From: Trebouxia sp. TZW2008
Taxonomy: Eukaryota > Chlorophyta > Trebouxiophyceae > Trebouxiales > Trebouxiaceae
Direction of reading: 5' to 3'
DNA length: 64,000 bases
NCBI GenBank assembly: GCA_002118135.1
Contig: BDIU01000360.1
Span: 124,001-188,000 of the forward strand
A program made the position numbers and the translations under genes. Every line of letters starts with the position of its first letter. Position 1 is the stretch's first letter. Shown here piece by piece: positions 1 to 13,600 of the stretch. The notes under the pieces were generated by a model. The model made no database searches and had not been told where the DNA came from. It worked only from the letters and a program-made list of their open reading frames with translations.

Positions 1-817
1 TGTACTGGTCTGACAGCACAATCTAGATGCTTATCACAGGGTGCATGCAGTGTCAGCATCAAGGATTTGGACTTGTACAGAAATAGGAGAGTATTTTAGC
101 TGGTTATCAAGCATCGTTTTGCAAGCTTGAATGCTTGCTTCAAGCAAACAACATGCAGCTGATCTCTGTGAGTATTTGTATTTCTAAATTACACTTTCTA
201 GCATACTTTGCAATGTGTGTGGCACACAAGTCTTGTCTTGCCAGGCAGGCTTGGCTTGAGGGTTTGATCCTGACTCACCCGACCAACAAGACATTATAGA
301 ATGTTGTGTCTTGCATCCTGCAGACATGTCTTGAGTGAGCCTAGAACACACACAAAACTGTGTTCTAGGCTCACTCAGATTTGCATCAATTTGCTTGCAT
401 CCCCCCAAGTTTACAACTTGTATTCTAGCAAACAGCTGCATGCTGCAAATACCAATGGGGTGCAAGCAATTTGATGCAAACTGGACTTTGCCCGGAAAAG
501 GGGCTTTAGGATCGCAAAGGCTGTGTCATTTTTTCAGCTGAATTGTACGCCTGTCAATGTACACCAACACCTGCTCAAGACTAGTACCTTGGCGATTCAG
601 CCTACAAAGTCTGTGCCTTCAACCTATGATCAGTCTTTACGTCCTACATAGGTGTCCTGCATTGCTTACTGTCCGCACTCTGCGCTCTGCCTGTGGTCGA
701 CAGGACACTTCAGTTTGTCCACACTCAGTACAGTGTTGATTGTTGTGACCGTTGCAAAGTTTCAGCCTCGTTACTTGTGTTTGTACACTTACCAAGATGC
801 TGCCTGATTGCAATGCA

Positions 818-907
818 GGGGTGACAGCAGACTTTGTGTCCGGGGCAGGCGAGGGGCTGCTGCTGGCAGCCCTTGCTCCTCATGTTGCCAAGCACCCGTC
901 AGCACAG
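818..907 (+). CDS. Candidate upstream exon (possible FAD/flavoprotein C-terminal part of the oxidase)
   Basis: An open 90-base block lies between a good acceptor (caatgcag) and a donor (GTGACA), in phase 0 at both ends. It encodes a small-residue and Leu-rich peptide containing GEGLLLAALAPHVAKHPSAQ. The E-LL-A-L...HPSA pattern loosely resembles the helix of the flavoprotein C-terminal domain that precedes the hammerhead domain in this family. A degenerate copy of its last 30 bases follows at about 1055-1085, the habit seen around proven exons here. I cannot align it confidently, and no exon linking it to 5006 was found. It could instead belong to no gene. Confidence 0.3.
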
Positions 908-1429
908 GTGACATCTTTGCCCTTGTATACTTTCTCGAGCTTGTATCCCTTGTTCATGACTTGCCCTGTTTTCAACAGAATCAGGTTCTTTTTAGGATTT
1001 TGAGTTAGGTGCAGACACAAACAACTTGTTGCTGTGGTCATGTTGAGTGACAGCACATTTGTTGCCAGCCACCTCTCAGCACAAATGGCGTTAACTCCCC
1101 CAAATGTCATTCGTAAAACAAGCAAAAGACATTATTCATTAAGCAGTGCGTCTTGAGCCTTCATGCTCTGTGTGACTGTACTACGCCTGTCAGGACATGC
1201 CAGTGGCAAAAGTTGTTTTTGTTTGATTGCTGTCTCACTGAAAGACGAAGTGTCATGGGCGTAATGGTAGTCCGTACAACAATCTCAACTGCAGTAAGCT
1301 ATGCCAGCGCTGACACATACAGGTCAAACTTCAGCACTACAACTTCTGTCTGGCGTCTTCAAAGCAGCAGAGCTTGTGGAAACTGAGGTATGGAGGTTTG
1401 CTGGCTGTTCGTTTGTCAACCTGTTGTAC

Positions 1430-3560
1430 ATCTGTACAACATGTGATGATCAAGCAGCGAGGAGGCCTTCATACCATGACTTCAGCATGCTCTGCTGTCA
1501 TTTGCAGCTGTACATATAGAGCGTCCTGCCATTGCTGTTCAGCCTTGATGGTAGTGATTGAGCAGCAAGCAAGCCTGTATGCAACAACTTCAGCATGCTC
1601 TGCTGGTGTTTTCAGCTGTTCAGGTAGGGCAGCCTGCCATCGCTGTTCAGCCTCACACTCATCTGGACGCATAGCTGTTGCTTCCCACGCTGTTGACTAG
1701 ATGTCAGTGGTCGAGTAGCGAGCAGACGTTTGTACAGGTGACTGCAGCGTGCTCTGCTGTTATTGTTGAATGCTCCCATGTCAATGCATAGCTGTTTTTA
1801 TTCACGTCGTTGCCTTGATTTTTATTGTTGAGAGTAGCGAGCAGACGCTTGTACCATGACTTCAGCGCATTCTGCTCTTCTTTTCAGCTGTCCATGTAGA
1901 GTGGCCTGCTACTGATGTTCATGTTCATACTCCTATCTCAATGCACGGCTGTTCTGTTTTCACGCTGTCGCCTTGACATTTGTGATCGAGCAGCAAGCAG
2001 ACGCTGTGACACCAACTGCCGTATTAATTGCTGTGCGATCATCTGCAAACGTGCATGTAGTGCAGCCCAGCACTGCTGTTAAGCCTCACAGCCCCATCTC
2101 AATGCACTGCTGTTTTGTTTGCACGCTGTTGCTTTGATGTCAGGGATCAAGCAGCAAGCATGCCTTTATACGATGACTTCAGCACGCTCTGCTGCCATCT
2201 GCTAACATACATGTAGGGTGGTCTGCTATTGATGTTCAGCCTCACAACTCCATCTCACGCATGGTTATTTTGTTTGTGCCTTGATCTCAGTGCTGATTTT
2301 GCCTTCCTGACAAATGATGAAAGCGCTCTCCGCAGCTTCAGTTGTTCTCAACAATGGTGTGACATGGGTAGTGCCATCTGTTGTACAGACAAGTCAAGCA
2401 CTGCTATGACATCGACACACTTGAATAGGTCAAATCAAACGCATATGTAAGGTATTAGCAGACAGCGCAGCGCAAAGGCAAGGCATAGTTCTCATTAAAG
2501 GGTAGAGCTAAGGGTCACTATGACAGAAAGTAGGCATTGTCCTGGCAAGCCTTGCAGTGCACTCTGTAGTTGACTCTCAAGCCGTCACCAAACAGTGCAA
2601 CTCACTGATGTGACAGTTCTGGGTCATAGCTGACTGCATTGACTGGCTCACCTGTGCAGACATCCTCTGCCTGTTGAGCATCCTTAGCTACAACAGGATG
2701 TGGGCATTGCTCCAGAAACCCAGCAGTGTATTCTGCTATTCGCTGCAGCTGCCACCAAACAGTGGGACACACTGATGTGACGGCTCCAGGGTATAGCTGA
2801 CTGTGTTGGCTGGCTCAACTGTGCATTTGCCTTCTGCATGTTGAGTTACGACAGGACGTGGGCGCTGCTCCAGCAAATCCAGCAGTGTATTCTGCAATAC
2901 GCTGCAGCTGTCACCAAACAGTGAAATGCACTGAAGTGACTGTTCCAGGGTATAGCTGACTGCAGTGATGAGCTTACCTGTGCAGTTGCCTTGTTATGCA
3001 TGTGCAGCTGTCACAAACACACTGATGTGACGGTTCCAGGGTATAGCTGACTGTATTGGTTGGCTCAACTGTGCATTTGCCTTCTGCATGTCGAGCTACG
3101 ACAGGACGTGGGCGCTGCTCCGGCAAATCCAGCAGTGTATTCTGCAATACGCTGCAAATGTCACCAAACAGTGAAATGCACTGAAGTGATGGTTCCAGGG
3201 TATAGCTGACTGCAGTGATGAGCTTACCTGTGCAGTTGCCTTGTTATGCGTTTCAATAAATGCCAACAATCCTTAGCTATGACAGGATGTGGGCATTGCT
3301 CTGGCAAACCCAGCAGTGTGTTCTGCAATACGCTGCAGCTGTCACCAAACAGTGGAACATACTGATGGGACGGTTTCAGATGGTAGCTGACTGCAGTGAT
3401 GAGCTTACCTTGCAACACCCTTGTTCTGAATGTCAAGAATCCTTAGGTATTACACGATGTGGGCATTGCTCTGCCCAGCAGTGCTTTCTGCTATTGCCTG
3501 CCAACTCTCACCAGACAGTGGACCTCACTGATGTGACAGTCCTGGTTGATAGCAGAGCAT
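1430..3560. repeat. Two private tandem arrays in the 5' intronic region
   Basis: At 1430-2260, units of about 110-150 bases carry GAGCAGCAAGCA...TTCAGC(A)TGCTCTGCTG...TTCAGC (about six copies). At 2500-3560, units of about 170-190 bases carry GTGGGCATTGCTC...CAGCAGTGTATTCTGC...CACCAAACAGTG...GACTG (about six copies near 2530, 2700, 2867, 3108, 3288, 3460). No family-matching coding content was recognised in them. Confidence 0.8.
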
Positions 3561-4622
3561 TCTGATGGGTACTTGTTGCCTTTTCAACTGCCTTCTTCTG
3601 CATGTTGGGCGCCCTCAAGTCTGCCGGGAAGCACAGGCTCAACTCTTTGCTTGTGGCAAGTTAGCAGTCAGAAAGCAAGGCCAGAAAGCTTGTCATCGAC
3701 TGTTGCTTGTGTCCCATAACTATTTTGAATTGAGCTGCAACACTTGCTTTGCAAAGTGCCATGTGCAAGATCGTCACAGCCAGCTGTGAGATGTTTTGCT
3801 TTCTTACTGTGTGCTCTATGTTATGTTAGTTGAATACCTGAGCAAGTTTGTTGCAAGCCACGGTGAGGTTCCCGACTTTGAAGTTCTGAAGTCTCTGTGA
3901 TTTCACCAAGCAGGACCAGAAAGACACTTTGACACATATCAATACATGCCAGCTGTGTCTAAGTGCAATGTCTGGTTCTGCCTGGTTGAATCATGGAAAG
4001 TTTAGAACTTGTAGACCCAGGAAACACCACAGCTTGCAACCAACTTTCTCAGGTATCCAGTGTGAGTCTGTAGAATATACAGCAACAATGTAAAATATCT
4101 CACATCAGTGCTGGCTGTTGGAATGCCGCTCCAAAGCTGAGCGCTTGCTGCAACTTGTTTTGGCATTCTTGAGCTGAAGAGCTGAGTGGCTGTGTTATCA
4201 GCAATGCTGGCATCCATTTGACATGTGTGCGTCCTTTTCATACAACCCAAGCAGAGCTTTGCTGCATTTGACACATTAGCTCCAAAAAATGCTCCCTCAT
4301 CATGATTGCATGGATCTGTTATGCTGAAGACATTGATGCTTTAATAAGCCACAATCAGCATCAAATTCAATGCAGCACACTGCTCAAGAGCCTCAGAGAG
4401 GGTAACAGCCTAGTTCAAGTCATGGTATGAGCGTCAGACAGCCTGGGATACATTGTCGGCGACACGCTTAAGTGTGTCCCTGGTTGTCCGCTCTCAAGTC
4501 TTGTACTTGTCCATGCTCTATGGTGTTCGCGTTTATGAGGGCAAGTCTGCAAGCAGAGCAAATGTGCATTTCCCTGCGCAACTGGTCTAGTTAATCAGTG
4601 CAATACGTACTCTCATGCCTAG

Positions 4623-4670
4623 AAACGCATACTAGACGGGCTGAAGAGGCCTTCCTAGGTACGTATAGTC
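4623..4670 (+). repeat. Dispersed repeat, copy 1
   Basis: AAACGCATACTAGACGGGCTGA and following to GGTACGTA resembles blocks at 24703-24780 and 51625-51690 (AAACG..CTAG.CAGGCTCAGCAGGCC....AGGT.CGTAC). It is the most diverged of the three. Confidence 0.5.
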
Positions 4671-5005
4671 ACTGAGGGACTGTCTTTGAGCAACTTAGTC
4701 TGTTCACATGCTGAACCACTTCAGAAGCACTGATCAAAAGTGTCCCTGTTTCTGTTATAGCACCAGCAATTGGCTGAGCAAGCGTCTTTGCAAAAACAGC
4801 AATGCCTCAGCATAGCATCGATGCTTTTGGCAGTCTGTGCACTTTGGTTTGTGCCATACCTGATATGCAAAGGCGGTATTAAAGTGGCATGACGGCTGAA
4901 GCTTTCTGTACTGAATTCACATTACAAGTGTATGTGACACTTCTGTCAGATATGGCTGTGAGACGTCTGTGCTGCTGCTGACATCCCTGTATGTGATGCT
5001 TGCAG

Positions 5006-7615
5006 GGCAACTCACAACTGCTGAAGCTGCTGGATGTGCATAGCATGGGCGAACCGCCGTTTCCAGTTACAAGGCATTCTTTTCCTGACCATTCCAACAC
5101 CACTGCACCTGTTGCGTTGCCTGTAGAAAAGGACAGAGTCAGACTACAGGTGAGTTACCATGCCTCCCCAAAGCATACTGTATCGTGTTGGAACGTAACA
5201 GTCATTTTGCACTCCATGTTGCAAATGCACCTGTTTCACTGACACTGGAAAGAGAGTGAGGCAGGTTGCAGACCAGTGAGTATGCAGCCTTTTTCCAAAA
5301 AGCAAGCCAGGTCTCTGGCAGTTTAGAAGACCACATTGTTTGCACTGCCAGTGGCAAAGGACACAGACAGACTTCAGCTAATGGGCATGCTGTGACAAAC
5401 AAGCCACCTGTCATGCACTTGTAACATTGGCCGCTGCATTCCAAGTCAAATTGCTTGAGCAGCAGGAAGTCATAAGTTGAGCCTATGCACGTCTAAGTGG
5501 TCCGTTGTTTGTTGCATCTGTGCTGATTTTTTTTAAAAATGTTCAGCTCAGGTGCAGCAAACACCACATTGCTTGGTCATGCAGAACTTGGCTGATGACC
5601 TCCTTGCTCCTGATAAATCTGTGCAGTGACTTTCTGCACAACAGTAGCTTTACTCACCAAGGACAATCTTGTCCTTATACCGAGTTGTCTGTGTTGTCAG
5701 GTGTCATTGCAGTCAGAACACAGCGATTGGTTCTCAATTGTCCTTGCATCATAAACGTCCTTACGATGAGTATCCTTACAAGCAGGAGTTACTATACAGG
5801 AAGTTGAGAACCTGTTGCCGTCCTTACGATAAGTGTCCTTACAAGGAGGAGTTACTATACAGGAAGTTGAGAACCTGTTGCTCAAAATGACAATCATCAC
5901 TTCCCCTGACAGCCTGCCTGACAAGGCATGCTTAGAAGACTTTCCTCTGCACATCCATCATACATGTACACATGTACAGACAGAGTGTCAACTTTGCTTT
6001 GGGCATACACCGCACACGCGCAAACGAGTCAGCCTGATTTAGAAATCCCACTGTACTTGGAGCGCTGCTAGCAGAGAAGCACAGAGTCAGACAGCAGGTG
6101 AGCAGCCTGCTTCAAAGTGCCAATCTAAAAAGCGTTCACGCATTTCGTTTCAGAGGAAATATGCACTGATGAGCTTTCTTGATTGCCATGTGGGCCACTT
6201 CAACTAATGCTAGTCACGGTTGTTTCAGCTGCTTGAATTGAGCTCAGCGTATACAATGCACACAAGGGCGTGCTACAAGTAGCTTCTGCTTCAGCTAAAG
6301 TGCAAGTTTGCACTGCTGAAGCTGCGCTTCCATTTGCAGCACAGTACTGTGTGCATGCGTAAGCTGAGATGGTCTGCTTCAGCTAGAGCATCTCTGACTC
6401 ACAGTCTAACAGGTGTGACGTTTTTTCTGTTTAGCAATGTGCACATGATTTGCACTTGTTTCAAACTGGCTGATGAAGGCCTGGTCAATCTTGCACACAG
6501 TACGTAGAGTGGCCCCAATTGCTGGAGGCATGAAGCTCAGTGGCTGGTTCGCTGTGCTACCTTCAGGCAACACCCAGCCTTGTTGCTGTTTCATGCTTCA
6601 CATGAAGGGCATGCATGATTTGCAGCAACCATTCTAAAGTGTGATGTTTTATATTCTTGCTCACCGTGATGAGTATGCACTGCAGACAAGTGACGAGGCA
6701 GTGTGTGTCGCAGATGTTGGTATCAGCACCAGGGTACTTTCCGCTGCTCCCTTGAGTACTTCGTGTCTTTGCCAAACTAGGCAAGGTCAACCCCACCTAT
6801 TGTGCACTTTGACTGAGCGAGGAATTTGTGCATTGCAGACAAGTGGAGAGGCAGTGTATGTGGCTGATGTTGGTGTAAGCACCAGGGAGCTTTTTGCTGC
6901 GCCTGTTGAGTCATCCAGAGCCCTTACCAAACTAGGCAAGGTCAACCCTGCACCTGCCTTGAAGCTGCCAGGCATTGTGGCTTTTGTAGGTAAGCCCACT
7001 TTTCAACCTGCATCTACCATGGTATTGCTCAATTGCAATGACCTCATTTGCCATAGTAGCAATGGTGTAATAGGTTCTTGCTCTGTTCGACACATCGTGG
7101 TTCCTACAAATGAGTCTGTTGGCTTGCACACCATATGTCTCTGCAGCAATCACCTTCGATCGCAGATCTTTGATCCCACATGCTCTTATGCATGCATGAG
7201 ACCACCTCCTTCTCCAGCAACCCTTGCAGATACTCATACACCCCAAATCTGCATATTGTTCTGTATGTCTGTATCGTATGCCTCAGGCCAGATGACATTC
7301 TGAAGAATGACTCAGCAGCTTTTGCAACTCTAAGGCCTTTCACTGCAGTTCAGTCTGCGTGAAAATTTGGCTGTTTGTCTGTGCGGCTCAGGACCAGCTG
7401 TCATTCCTGAGCATAAATTGGCAGCTGTCGCATATGTACAGCACGACTGTGCCTTCCATTGTCCTCAACTGCATATGCAAATTGCGCTGTGACTCTCAGG
7501 GCCAGATGACATTCCCAAGAATGGCAACCCAGAGGTTTTTGGACAAATTCTGTTTCCCAAAGACAAGGTGGAGTATCACGGACAGCCATTGGGCTTGATC
7601 GTGGCCAAATCTCAG
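5006..7615 (+). CDS. Oxidase exons 1-3: entry into the hammerhead domain
   Basis: Exon 5006-5149 ends ...KDRVRLQ and joins exon 6839-6989, which begins TSGEAVYVADVG. Together they give the family signature LQ-(A/T)SGEAVY-DD that opens the a/b hammerhead domain. Exon 6839-6989 continues to KLPGIVAFVG and joins in phase 1 to exon 7506-7615 (DDIPKNGNPEVF, then KVEYHGQPLGLIVAKSQ), matching the family's DIPG...V-Y-GQP-G-IVA block. Each exon has a decayed duplicate nearby: 6070-6097 for the first, 6686-6800 for the second (frameshifted), 7288-7312 and 7388-7414 for the third. Confidence 0.9.
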
Positions 7616-10600
7616 GTCAGTTCTCAACTTTGCATGTTTGCTGAATCACAGGTTTGCTATTCACAGCGCCAGATCAGGCTTGCGACTGTTACCTCTAAAA
7701 TAATCTCATATGACATTGAGGTTGATTGTTATAGACTTGATCACATGCCCTGCTTTGATTCTGTACCCTTGTTGCAATGCATTCTGGGTATGCGCTATTG
7801 CATAGCTTTGCTGAAAACCAACGGCTGCCTTGAGCTTGCATCAGCACTTGCTTGCAATGATGCAGTGCCTTGGTAGTACCCAAGGGTGTCTGTCCTAATG
7901 AGGTGACTTGATGCTTCAGCACCAGTGCGCAACATGAATGCTTTGCGTAGTCTGCGCAACATCATTTAGGCTAGCATCTCTTTTGGCCAGCACACAGCTT
8001 GTAGACAGCTTCTGTCAGCTCAGGCAGATACAGATTGCTGAGTAGCATCTCAACCAACTTCGCCCTGTTGACTGTGTTGCTGCTTAAGTTCTCTGTACCT
8101 CCCTGAGCTGACAGCATGCACCTTCAACTTGTGCAATGCCCCTAACGCCGTCTCTCCCGCTTGCCTGCCCTCAAAGCATGATCTGTGCATCTCATTCAGC
8201 TGACTGCATCAGGGTAAGGTTTTGTTCATCAGTCAAGCTGATGTTTCACAGGTGGATGCAACAGGAAGCACACAGGCCGCTTGTACTGTACAGGTGCACA
8301 CAGAAAGAGGCGCAAAAGACATCGAAGTGCCGTCGCGTTCTGCTTGTTCCATGAGCGTCCAAGCAAGCGGTTGCTCATCTGTGCATCTTGTATGTTGCAG
8401 GTGGAGGCAGAGAGAGGTGCACAAGCTGTTGAAGTGGAATACATTGAGGATGCAAATCTTGGCCAACCCATCCTGAGTATAGCTGAAGCCATCAAAGCTA
8501 ACTCCTACTTTGACCCTCCCATGGATCTGGTCACAACCATTGGTGATGCCAAGAGCGCTATGAAGAAAGCTCAGTACACCATCAACAATGCAAGGTGCGT
8601 CAAAGCCAAGCTCAAGTGACTTGTGCAAAGTCAGCTATGCGCTCTGTGCAAGAACTTCCTCCCCGGACCCCGTGTCCCGCCCCTCCCCGCGCCCCCATTT
8701 CCCCTGACCCCACCCTCCATGAGAATTTCCGCCCCTCCCCCGCGCCCCCATTCCCATGCCATCCCTCCTTCCTGAGCATAGCTGAAGCCATCAAAGCCAA
8801 CTCATACTTTGACCCTCCCATAGATTTGGTCACCACCATTGGTGACGCTAAGAGCGTCATGAAGAAAGCTCAGTACACCATAACAAAATGCAAGGTAAGC
8901 CCAAACCTAGTTGAGTAACATGTGCATCAACGCTGCGCCCATCCTCTAATTTTCCAAGCCACTCAGAAAGCATTAAATAAAAACGCCGTCCAGCACCATT
9001 ATGGGAGCCTCTGTGGATAGAGGGAGCGCGGGACAACCCCACATGTCACTCCTAAACACCATGCGCACTGACGCTGCTTGTCTCCCAGTGGCCATTGGAC
9101 ATGCCATGATCTTGAAGACGTTTGTAATCAGCTCCTCACTTTGCAGCAGATTCTGAATGTTGTGCACTCATGAGCTGCTTGCCCAGTAGTGGCAGTTGAG
9201 TACATCATGGTCTGAAAGTCTGCTGTCCCTGCTTCTACATTTGCAGCAGAACACATGAGACTCTCAGACTATGGTTGCCATGCTGTACACACAGGCAGCA
9301 GCTGCAGCTCAAGGATCATCCCAGTACCAAGGAACTGTTATCCAATTTCTTGCAACACCTGAATTTATGTTAGTGAAAAGAGCACTTTTGCAGACAAGTG
9401 TTGACTTTGCTCCTCTGCGCAATCAGTCAGTCAGCTGCTCAAGCCATGGCAAATCCATCACTCCCCACCATTGTGCGCACGTGTGCTGCTTGCCTCACAG
9501 TGGCAGTTGGGCATGCCTTGGTCTGAAGGCCTTAGGTACCAAGCTTCTACATTTGCAGCAGGGCACATGACGGTTTCAGACTGTGGTCTCCATCACTCAC
9601 TCAATCAATCAATCATGGAGTCAGACTCTCCCACATGCACCGCACATTGCAGTCTGAACTGTAATTTCTCAAGCCGAAGCTCTTTTCAGCATCATTTGGC
9701 TGGCTTGGGGTTCTACGCAATAAGCTCATTCAAAAGCTTGTCATATTATCACTGATGCTGACACCCTTGATATCAAAAGCTGTGTATGCTGTGCCTCTGT
9801 GAGCCTGGTAGAGTGACAGGAGGGGCGTACTTTGATGAGCAGCAATTTAGCAAGCAGATGATAGCCTGCTGTCACCAGCGATGTGCCATAATGCTTCACC
9901 GTTTGCTGGTAGCGCTGCAAGTGTCACCAATTAGGAGGGTGCAGTCGTCCCTACCGTCGTCTTCTGTTTTAGGCACAAGCAGACAGAGAGGATGACTTTG
10001 CCCTCCTCAGATGATGGTGACTGCTCATGTATGCAGTCCCTCTTTGAGAAGAAACAGGGTGGACATTTCTTGTCAGTGTTGTACAGCAACCTTCACTAGA
10101 CCGCTCTTCCCAGCAATTGCAGTAACTGCATTGCACCTCACTGTTTGCTGATACTGGTGCAAGCGTCACCATTTGAGGAGGACACGGCACTTCCTTCTGC
10201 GCTGGGGCGTTCAAGGCGGCAGAAGAAGACAACGCGATGTTCGGCGGCGTGACGTGTCTAAAAATCGCAGCAGATCGTATGGACTGGATCAACCGCAAAA
10301 TCGATCTCTATGTTAGCTTCGTCTCGAAGCCAAGTGAAAGCTCACGGTGGTGACAATGCGTGGATGTTGCCGTTCGATCAGATGCTTTTAGACGTATCGA
10401 AATTCTGCTCACCAGCGGAATGCATGCCACAGCGCGCCCTGATCAGAGCCCCGTCAGAAGATTTGGATGACACCCTTTTCGAAAAAAATAACATGGTGTC
10501 GAGGGCGGGACTGTCGCTGGCTTTGGATCCTAGACAATTTATTTTCGTCAAGTTTTCAAACATGCTTTCATTCTGGTTTCCCTTCGAGCAAGATGGCCCA

Positions 10601-13600
10601 CTGCGAAGAATTGCCGTTTATGCTGACGCATGGAACACGGACAGAGCTTTCGACTGCATCTTTCGTCCTCCAATAAGGAGAGATGGCAGTAAGCTGGTAT
10701 GTTACAATGGAGGAACCATGCGAACTTTTCGCCTAGTCAAAAAAAGCTCTAAGGTGATGGCACAGAGAACGTCTAGAGGCTATCAGTATAGTGTTGAGCC
10801 GTCTCCGTTTACCTTCGAGAGAATGGCAGATGTGTTTTCAGCTTATGTTCAATCTGCTGGTCTTTTGCAGAATTCTCCCTGATGTCTTGTTCACTGCGAT
10901 CAAGCCAGATTTGGCATGTTTGGGTTGAAAATGAGCCAACAACGTGGCCACTGACAGCAATTGCATCTTGCTCTGCTGATGGACATGCAGTAGGGGTTTT
11001 GACTACAGTGCAGAGGCCTTGCAGACAGTCATGTTTCAGTGGCAACTCTGACCTTACCCACATCCTTGCTTGGCAACAAAGCTGAGGAGACTGTGAAGCA
11101 CATGACAGAAGGCACATCAAAAATGCCAACACCGGACTAGCACGTATTGCAGTGGGCATTTCATGCAAGTGTAAGTGCTGCCCTGGTCTCCTTGTGATGT
11201 GGTTCCAGCTGCCACAGTGTGTTTGACGCACTCAGCACGTTAGGGTCCAGCTTGTGCTGCTGCAAGAGTTGACAAGATAAGACATTAGCTGCAATGCTAC
11301 CATCTAGTGATGCGGCTCTGTTCTGTCACAACAAGATTTGCTGCAGCACAGACGCAACAGTGTCTGACTTGGCTGGGGCATATCTGTAAGCAATCACTCC
11401 CTCTCATCTGAACAGGCATGGTGACAGAACACTGCAACGCAAGGTTGTTTAGTGGTTCAAGCCCTCTGCTTCAATTTGTGCTGAACGCCAGTTTCTCGCT
11501 TAAGCAAGTGTGAACTGATACCCTAGCGCATGTGGCGCATGCAGGCTCCTGCTACAGTGGAGTTGACATGCTGAGCAGTCTTCTCACAGCAGCATTGCAG
11601 CTTTTGTCTAGCCTTGATTAATTTTGCTGCAGCATAAGCTTCAAGACGTCTGTTTATTTGATGCATTTGTGCATGCAATGCTCCCCCTATCATCTCAACA
11701 GCATCTTGGCACAACGCACTGTGAAGCAAGCTTGCCAACTTGGTCAATTCCTATGCAGTGATAGATCCATTGTTGCATGTTCTTTAACAATGCTCACCAT
11801 TGGACTTGAATCAATAAACATAAGGGACCAGATTTCAAGTCTGTTGCGTTTACCAATGTCATCAAGCAAGCTTCTTAACAAAAAGATGAGAAATAGAGCG
11901 GTCGGCAAATATTACAGATAGATTGCTCGAGAAACGTCGACGATTGTATTTGTGTTTTTCTGCCCTTTTTTCTCAAAGATTGATGCGCCTTTGTTTTTGA
12001 TAGGCAAATTCAAACGCGTGGGCCAGATTAGCGTTTCTTGCTCGTGTAAGTATCAGCTGCTGCCGTGATATCTTGTCTCAGCTCGTTTATGTGACCTTAT
12101 GTTGCAGTGGGTTTGACATGCTCAGCACTCTTGTAACCACAGCATGTCAAACCCTGCGGTTACAAGAGAGCTGAGCATGTCAAACCCACTGCAGCAGGAT
12201 AGCACATGAATGAGATGCCAAGCTGTTTCATTTCATGTACCGGCAAAGGTGTCGTGCATCCTGCCTTGCTCCTGTAGATGCATCAGAACTTGCACTGGCA
12301 GGCGTATTGTGAGCCCAGCACTCACTGGAGTGCCAGCAATAAGTCAGCCAGCTGATCGTGAACATGAGGAAGCTTGACAGATGTCAGCTGTGACCAACTT
12401 GAGGTGTAGGCTGTAGCCAATGGTCAGTTGGTTGGTTAGTCAGTCAGTCAGCTGATTGTGTAGTTCAGGAAGCTGTAGAGATGTCAGCTGTCACTGACCT
12501 GCGATGTAGGCTTTACTTGTCGCGGAATATGCTCACTAAGCTACAGTGACATAGTATATGTAACACTGCTTGCCATTGCCATTGCCTGTCTGACAGATTT
12601 TGTTTCAATCAGATATGGTAGGAGTTGAACAACAACAGACCCAAACCCTGATAGATTATCTTCACCTTGTTGCTCCTGGTCCAACTTTGCCTCCTGTACA
12701 CTGTCTGTCTCCTCACATTGCTGCATAAGCATGTAGCTCGCTGAAAGGAACAGAACCACAAGGGGTGTCATATGAATCCGGACTGTGATTGCTTGAGAGT
12801 TTGGACCACAGATCACGCTAACAAGGCAGGTTGCACTGGAGTGCAAAACAGTCACAACACAAGTTTCAGCGTCTAGCAATTCGACTGCTGCAGCTACAGC
12901 AGAATTGGCTGGGCTGAAAGAGTATGAGTGGCCTTTGGAACATCAGCTGTCAGATACCATGTTAGCATCACATCTTGGACCCCGCTAGCATGGTCACGTG
13001 GCCCACAATGACCTTAAACAGCGCATCCTGAAGCGATTCATGGTGCACAAGCTGCATGTTCTGCTGGAAGGCAGCCTATGCAGGACTGTGTTACAGTCAC
13101 ATCACATTTTTTGACTCGTTATTTCTGCTGCCAAAGCTGCAACAGAATGGCAGGGTTGAGAGTTGTGAGTGGCTGTCGGCACATCAGTTGCAGGCTGCCG
13201 CCTTAGTATCACATGTCTTGAACTTCAAGAATGTTAGGCTGGCTCAACATGACCTTTAGTGCGCCCATGGGCATCTTGAGTTGCAATGATAACTTAGCAA
13301 ATCATGTTGCAATAAGCTGCATGTTATGCTGGAAGGCAGGCTGCTCTGGTGTGCACAACGGTCACATTGCAGTTTTCAACTCCCTCAGTTGTATTGCAAC
13401 TGCTGCAACAGAACTGGCAGGCTCAAAAACTATGTGTGGCTGCCAGCTGTTGTAGGCTGCCATATAGCATCACTTCTTGGAGTTCAAGCATATTTACCCT
13501 GGCTCACTGTGACCTTTGGCTCACCCGAGGGCATTATGAGTTGCCTGGTAGATCATGTTGCAACAAGCTGCATGTTCTGCTGGGCAGGCAGCCTATGCTG

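Noticed and set aside
6641..7303. 220-codon open frame read as one coding exon
   Set aside because: It spans a decayed duplicate, the real exon 6839-6989, and then intron. Family similarity ends at the donor at 6990.
9271..9755. Frame beginning MVAMLYTQAAAAAQGSS as a further oxidase exon
   Set aside because: No match to the family between exons 4 and 5, which join directly in phase; the region has CATTTGCAGCAG repeats typical of the introns.
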